IMG/VR virus record: IMGVR_UViG_3300035698_008003
Span: 1-24,400 of that record
Source: a virus
Length of the DNA stretch: 24,400 nucleotides
Direction: 5' to 3' (one strand)
This document shows, piece after piece, positions 20,497 through 24,400 of the stretch (positions within the stretch are counted from its first letter, which is position 1; every line of letters starts with the position of its first letter). The notes beneath the pieces are model-generated. The model saw only the letters and a list, made by a program, of their open reading frames with translations. It was not told the DNA's origin and made no database searches. A program made the translations under genes and the position numbers.

Positions 20497-20808
20497 ATGA
20501 AAGCAATACAAAAGCGACTAGACAAGCTCGCCAGCGAGCTATGCAGGCTTAGGCATGGTGAAATGTGCTTTACTTGCGGTTATCCAGGGACGGACACGCA
20601 CCACATAGCAAGCCGTAATCATAAGCGACTTAGGTGGAATCCAAAGAATCTAGTTTACCTCTGCCGAGCCTGCCACCTTAAAGCTCATGCTGAAAACATG
20701 GATTTTGGCAGGGAACTTGACCAGACTGTGCGGATATGGAGTCTGCCGGAGCTTCAAGAGTTGGAAAAAGAGCTTAAACAGAAAATAACCGCAATTAATT
20801 TCAGATAA
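20497..20808 (+). CDS. HNH-family nuclease / NinG-like protein
   Basis: 103 residues from the ATG at 20497 after AAAGGAG; an earlier in-frame ATG at 20467 overlaps SSB and has no site. Zinc pairs 'CFTCGYPG' (Cys24, Cys27) and 'YLCRACHLKAH' (Cys56, Cys59, His60, His64) frame the catalytic 'DTHHIASRN' (His35-His36) and Asn51 in 'WNPKNLVYLC'. This is a compact HNH treble clef. Next to ERF, exonuclease and SSB it most likely nicks recombination intermediates, as NinG-type proteins are thought to do. A selfish homing activity is the alternative. Confidence 0.78.
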   Translation: MKAIQKRLDKLASELCRLRHGEMCFTCGYPGTDTHHIASRNHKRLRWNPKNLVYLCRACHLKAHAENMDFGRELDQTVRIWSLPELQELEKELKQKITAINFR

Positions 20809-20834
20809 CGCTTGATATTTGATAAAACAGGGGA

Positions 20835-21221
20835 ATGGATTGTACGGAATCGGAACGAGCAGAAAGATTAGTCGGGGCAATGCCTAATCAAATTCATAGA
20901 TTTCCACTTATAAAGCAGTCAATAGGTAAGGAATATGCTCACGAAATATTAAAAGCTTCAGGAATTAAACGCCCGGCAATGTACGATCTCGGATATAACA
21001 ATAATAATTGTATTGGGTGTGTAAAAGGCGGCATGGGATACTGGAATAAAATAAGAGTAGACTTTCCTGAAGTATTCAATGAACGTGCAAAAATGGAAAG
21101 AGAAATCGGCGCATCATGCATTAAAAAAGTTTTTCTTGATGAACTGGACCCGGAAGCTGGTCGACATACAAAAGAAGTTATGGACGATTGCGGTATTTTT
21201 TGCGAACTAATTAAATTGTAA
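20835..21221 (+). pseudogene. N-terminally truncated PAPS-reductase-like protein
   Basis: 128 residues. 'RFPLIKQSIGKEYAHEIL', 'AMYDLGYNNNNCIGCVKGGM' and 'GYWNKIRVDFPEVFNER' match the C-terminal half of phage phosphoadenosine phosphosulphate reductase-like proteins, including Cys59-x-x-Cys62 and the ending 'DDCGIFCE' (Cys119, Cys123). The N-terminal nucleotide-binding half with its S-G-G-K-D-S loop is missing: an in-frame stop lies four codons before the ATG. The only ribosome-site-like bases (AGGGGA) abut the ATG, too close to work. The reading frame itself is intact, so it may have a cluster-binding role on its own, or be decaying. Confidence 0.65.
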
Positions 21222-21237
21222 TAAAAGGAGAATAATA

Positions 21238-22011
21238 ATGGCTAGACCAACAAAAGCAACAGTTGAATATTTCCCTTTGGATTGCTCTTTTTCGGATAGC
21301 ATGAAAATAATAGAAGTTAAATTTGGTAATGACGGATTTGCTTTCTGGGTAAAATTATTACAAAAGCTAGGGCGTACAGAAAACCACTTTATAGATTGCC
21401 GGAATATATCCAAGTGGAAGTTATTGTCAGCAGAAATGCTAGTTGATGAGGATAAATGTAAACAGATACTCAATGAACTATCTGAATTAGAATGTATAGA
21501 TACTGAATTGTGGCAGCATAAAATAATATTTTCTCAAAAGTTTGTTGATGGACTAGCCGATGTTTATAAACGGCGTAATGTTGGTTTACCTAAAAAGGCT
21601 GATATATGTAAACAGTTATCTATTAGCAAGAGGGTTAATGCAAACCATAAGCCAGTAGATGTTAGCAATAACCCACAAAGTAAAGTAAACTATACTAAAG
21701 TAGATAAGAGTAAAGTAATAGAACCGCCAACACTTGAAGAATTTACTGACTATTGCCAAGATAAATTAAAAGATTATGAATTAGACCCTGAAAACATATA
21801 TTATTTTTATTCTGATAATGATTGGTTTGATAGTAATGGCAAAAAGGTAAAGAACTGGAAAACAAAGATAAGGTCTGTTTGGTGTAAAAATAAAAAGAAA
21901 ATTATAGAATCGGAGCTAGATAAACAAATTGCAGGTATGCCTTCACAGTTTGATGCCGACTTTGTGGAAAATTCAAATGCAGACATGCCGGAGATAGCCA
22001 ATGAAAATTGA
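21238..22011 (+). CDS. replisome organiser, Lin1244/Lin1753-type (DUF4373)
   Basis: 257 residues, AAGGAG before ATG. The N-terminal domain has the family winged-helix pattern: 'EYFPLDCSFSDSMKIIEVKF' (10-29), 'GNDGFAFWVKLLQKLG' (30-45), 'LSAEMLVDEDKCKQILNELS' and 'HKIIFSQKFVDGL'. A low-complexity linker follows. The C-terminal DnaD-type helical module reads 'PTLEEFTDYCQDKL', 'YYFYSDNDWFDSNGKKVKNW' and 'KTKIRSVW'. These proteins bind the phage origin and load the helicase. The helicase gene begins inside its last codons. Confidence 0.82.
   Translation: MARPTKATVEYFPLDCSFSDSMKIIEVKFGNDGFAFWVKLLQKLGRTENHFIDCRNISKWKLLSAEMLVDEDKCKQILNELSELECIDTELWQHKIIFSQKFVDGLADVYKRRNVGLPKKADICKQLSISKRVNANHKPVDVSNNPQSKVNYTKVDKSKVIEPPTLEEFTDYCQDKLKDYELDPENIYYFYSDNDWFDSNGKKVKNWKTKIRSVWCKNKKKIIESELDKQIAGMPSQFDADFVENSNADMPEIANEN
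21681..21717 (+). repeat. TAAAGTA iteron-like triplet within the initiator gene
   Basis: TAAAGTA at 21681-21687, 21696-21702 and 21711-21717, exactly 15 bases apart, in the AT-rich linker-coding part. The protein reads S-K-V-N-Y / T-K-V-D-K / S-K-V-I-E. Origins of some phages lie inside the initiator gene, so these could be initiator-binding sites, or simply a coding repeat. Confidence 0.4.
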
Positions 22012-23878
22012 GGAACTAAAACAGCAGATAGGTATATCCGCTAAAGATATTATTGCTACCGGCATGGGGCTTGAGAAACGAGGCACAGCTTATGACTGCC
22101 CTTATAAAGACCACAAGAAAGGTAAAACTATATCGGCTCAATGGTATAACGACGGATTACATTTCAAGTGCCACGATTGCAATAGACTTTTCGACATTAG
22201 CGACTATGCAGCACAACGGGGGGAGCGCATGCAAATATTGCACGACCTTGCAAACGTAGCATATAAACCATTTGAGTTTAAGCCTATTAAGCCAGTAACA
22301 AAAGAAAAATCAGAGAATGGAATTAATTATTTAGTTAATCGCGGAATATCAAAAGAAACCATAAAAGAATATCATATAACCTGTAGTAATCAATGGATTT
22401 GTTTTAATTATTGTCTGCCTGACAATGGCGGGCTTGTTAAAATCAAACAGCGCATAATAGGTGATTGCGAAAATGGAGATAACAAATATACAGCTCCAGC
22501 GGGGGGGCAGAATATTCTTTACGGTATGCACTTACTAAAGGCTCAAAAGCTACTTGCTATATGCGAGGGCGAGATAGATGCATTATCGTTGCGAGAGTGC
22601 GCTAAGTTAGCCGAAAAAGATAAAAATATTATATGCTCCAGTATTCCAAGCGGATCTAAAAGCTTTGGGTGGATAGAAACTTGCAAAAATTGGCTTGATT
22701 CATTTAGCGGAATAATTATAATTCCAGATTCAGACGATTCGGGAAGCGAGTTTTTAGAAAAATCAATAGAGTTACTATCTGAATATAACTTATTAAAAAT
22801 AGACCTGCCGACAAATGACGTAAACGAATATTTATGCAGTCCAGATTGTAACCCTGCCGAAATATTTAATTACATGAAGCAAATAGTCCCAGAGATAAAA
22901 GGAATTAAAAACAGCGCAGAAGTCGGCAAGCGTAAAAAGATAAAATCTATTGCAACTGGATATTTAACGCAGGATTACAACGATTCAGGTTATCGCATGG
23001 GTTGCTTATCGCTTTACACGGGCAGACGTGGACACGGGAAAACGACATATACACGCCAGGGGCTAATAAGCATAGCCAAGCAAAAGGAAAAGTGTTTTAT
23101 GTTTACTGGCGAAACTACGATTGAAAACGAAAAAAATAAACTTGCGAGAATGTGTGCTGAAAAAACCGACATTGAAACCTCGTTAAATATTGGCGGCAGA
23201 ACTGAATACAACGCAGGGGATAGCGCCTTAAATTATTTTAACAAGGTTTATGGCAAATATATATTGCTTTCAGATTGTGAAACTATGGCAGAAAACTTCC
23301 CAGAGCTTAAAAAAAGCAAGGTGATGTTGTTTGATAATCTGCTAATGGAAATGGAAAAGCTGGCTAAATATTTTTGCGTTAAAGTTTTCATTCTTGACAA
23401 TCTTATGGTATTTTGCGCCAATCAGGGACAGGGTAAATTCAGCAAGCAAGAAGATATAATTGCAAAGTTAAAGGAGTTTGTCAATAAGAACAACGTTCAT
23501 TGCTGTTTAATAGCTCACCCAAAAAGCGGAGATGGACACCAAAAAGTATCGGGAGCAATGGAATTAGAAAATAGCGCCGATTCAATATTCCGCTATGTTA
23601 GAATTGAAGATGTAAACCAGGACGGAATGGCTAAAAGATTGCCGGAACATATCAAATCAAGGGTTTCAGCTATGCTATTAACCGAAAAGGTTAGAGATGA
23701 TGGGACTAGCATTATATCATTTTTAGAGTGGGACGCTGCAAGAGGGGCAGTTTACGATTTAAACACGATGCACAATGCTAAAGAATACGAGAAGTTTGGA
23801 TATTGGACTAGAGCGGTAAGCAAGTTTACAGAACTAGACCAGCCGAACCGTCATAATCGCGGTGCTGGTAAACAATAA
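22001..23878 (+). CDS. TOPRIM primase-helicase (T7 gp4 / Twinkle-like)
   Basis: 625 residues. N-terminal zinc site: 'CPYKDH' (33-38) with 'CHDC' (57-60). TOPRIM core: 'ICEGEIDALSLREC' (187-200; Glu189, Asp193) and 'IIPDSDDSG' (240-248). RecA-like helicase: Walker A 'GRRGHGKTT' (341-349), 'FTGETTIENE', Walker B 'VFILDNLMVF' (462-471; Asp466), 'CCLIAHPKSG' (501-510), and 'SGAMELENSADSIFRYVR' as the DnaB-like motif 4 region. It both primes and unwinds at the phage fork. The ATG overlaps the initiator's stop and a GGAGA site lies six bases upstream. Confidence 0.93.
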   Translation: MKIEELKQQIGISAKDIIATGMGLEKRGTAYDCPYKDHKKGKTISAQWYNDGLHFKCHDCNRLFDISDYAAQRGERMQILHDLANVAYKPFEFKPIKPVTKEKSENGINYLVNRGISKETIKEYHITCSNQWICFNYCLPDNGGLVKIKQRIIGDCENGDNKYTAPAGGQNILYGMHLLKAQKLLAICEGEIDALSLRECAKLAEKDKNIICSSIPSGSKSFGWIETCKNWLDSFSGIIIIPDSDDSGSEFLEKSIELLSEYNLLKIDLPTNDVNEYLCSPDCNPAEIFNYMKQIVPEIKGIKNSAEVGKRKKIKSIATGYLTQDYNDSGYRMGCLSLYTGRRGHGKTTYTRQGLISIAKQKEKCFMFTGETTIENEKNKLARMCAEKTDIETSLNIGGRTEYNAGDSALNYFNKVYGKYILLSDCETMAENFPELKKSKVMLFDNLLMEMEKLAKYFCVKVFILDNLMVFCANQGQGKFSKQEDIIAKLKEFVNKNNVHCCLIAHPKSGDGHQKVSGAMELENSADSIFRYVRIEDVNQDGMAKRLPEHIKSRVSAMLLTEKVRDDGTSIISFLEWDAARGAVYDLNTMHNAKEYEKFGYWTRAVSKFTELDQPNRHNRGAGKQ

Positions 23879-23891
23879 ACAAGGTGAAGCT

Positions 23892-24400
23892 ATGACAACT
23901 ATTAACCTACACAATATTGATTGCATGCAGTTTATGAAAAGCAAACCGGATGGTTACTACGAGTTGGCTTGCGTAGACCCTCCGTATGGGATAGGTTGCG
24001 ACGGCAAAGGTATGAGCAATAGAGCAAGTAATAGCCCTAAATTTAGAGGATATAAAGGAAGAGAATTTAAGGGAGGCGAGTGGGATAAAAACCCATCAAC
24101 TAAAGAATATTTCATTGAACTAAAAAGAGTTAGTAAAAATTATATAATATGGGGTGCTAATCATTTTATTGAAAACATATCAAACGCAAATAGTCCGTCA
24201 TGGGTCGTATGGCATAAAAATATGCAAAACCCAAATGCGACTAATGCTGATTGTGAACTAGCATTAACGTCTTTTAAAACATCTGTTAAATATTTCCGTT
24301 ATGATTGGAGTGGATTTGGTGCTGTTAATTCAGGAGAAAAAAAGACCCATCCAACACAAAAACCAGTTAAACTCTATGAATGGCTATTGAAAAACTACGC
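23892..24400 (+). CDS. DNA amino-methyltransferase (partial at window end)
   Basis: 169 codons visible, open to the window edge; AAGGTG precedes the ATG. 'NIDCMQFMKSKPDGYYELAC' leads into the catalytic 'VDPPYGIG' (28-35), then 'YIIWGANHFIENI' and 'THPTQKPVKLYEWLLKNYA' near the edge. Motif IV comes first and the AdoMet-binding loop should follow beyond the window, the beta-class order of adenine-N6 or cytosine-N4 methyltransferases. It lacks the ParB part of the other methyltransferase at 11147-12556. Likely protects replicated DNA from restriction. Confidence 0.85.
   Translation, partial: MTTINLHNIDCMQFMKSKPDGYYELACVDPPYGIGCDGKGMSNRASNSPKFRGYKGREFKGGEWDKNPSTKEYFIELKRVSKNYIIWGANHFIENISNANSPSWVVWHKNMQNPNATNADCELALTSFKTSVKYFRYDWSGFGAVNSGEKKTHPTQKPVKLYEWLLKNY

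Noticed and set aside
20811-20834. Promoter before the truncated PAPS-reductase-like gene
   Set aside because: A TTGATA-like box is present but no -10 element lies at the right distance.

Overview
The window is part of the genome of a tailed double-stranded DNA bacteriophage or prophage with an AT-rich genome. It holds a recognisable packaging and capsid set on the minus strand: small and large terminase, portal, MuF-like head protein, scaffold, SU10-type major capsid protein and neck proteins. A replication and recombination set lies on the plus strand: ERF annealing protein, PD-(D/E)XK exonuclease, SSB, HNH protein, Lin1244-type replisome organiser, TOPRIM primase-helicase and a DNA methyltransferase. 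Ribosome binding sites are strong AGGAGG types, stops are standard, and sigma70-like promoters are easy to read. The host cannot be named from the sequence; the Lin1244-type initiator fits a low-GC Firmicutes-like or Bacteroidetes-like host. No lysis genes, integrase, tail-fibre genes or convincing tRNA gene are present.

Layout. Positions 1-5060 (minus) carry, in transcription order, scaffold, major capsid protein, a truncated glycosyltransferase-like gene, a complete GT-B glycosyltransferase, and three neck or tail-tube-region proteins. A strong minus promoter at 5108-5136 drives this block. Positions 5247-6091 hold a three-gene plus-strand cassette of unknown function with its own promoter; it splits the late genes and its last gene overlaps the MuF gene tail to tail. 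Positions 6082-12877 (minus) form one tightly overlapping operon: zinc-ribbon microprotein, ParB-like/DNA methyltransferase fusion, small terminase, large terminase, HExxH protein, small conserved protein, portal, MuF. Positions 12881-13913 (minus) are an accessory block: a probably leaderless gene, a Gly-X dipeptide-repeat protein and a DUF6948-like protein. A divergent promoter pair at 14010-14106 separates the two arms.

Positions 14151-18174 (plus) are a dense string of very small early genes, mostly overlapping by ATGA. They include several zinc-ribbon microproteins, two one-pass membrane microproteins, a truncated DUF7666-like gene and a phage-encoded acyl carrier protein. Positions 18176-24400 are the recombination and replication module, which also includes an N-terminally truncated PAPS-reductase-like gene; the final methyltransferase runs off the window.

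How it works together: ERF, exonuclease, SSB and HNH form a single-strand annealing recombination unit. The initiator and primase-helicase form the replisome core. The methyltransferases probably modify phage DNA. Terminase, portal, MuF, scaffold and capsid build and fill the head. The less ordinary parts are the acyl carrier protein, the glycosyltransferase pair inside the capsid operon, the Gly-X repeat protein, a tRNA-like three-way-junction RNA at the start of the packaging transcript, and the opposite-strand cassette.
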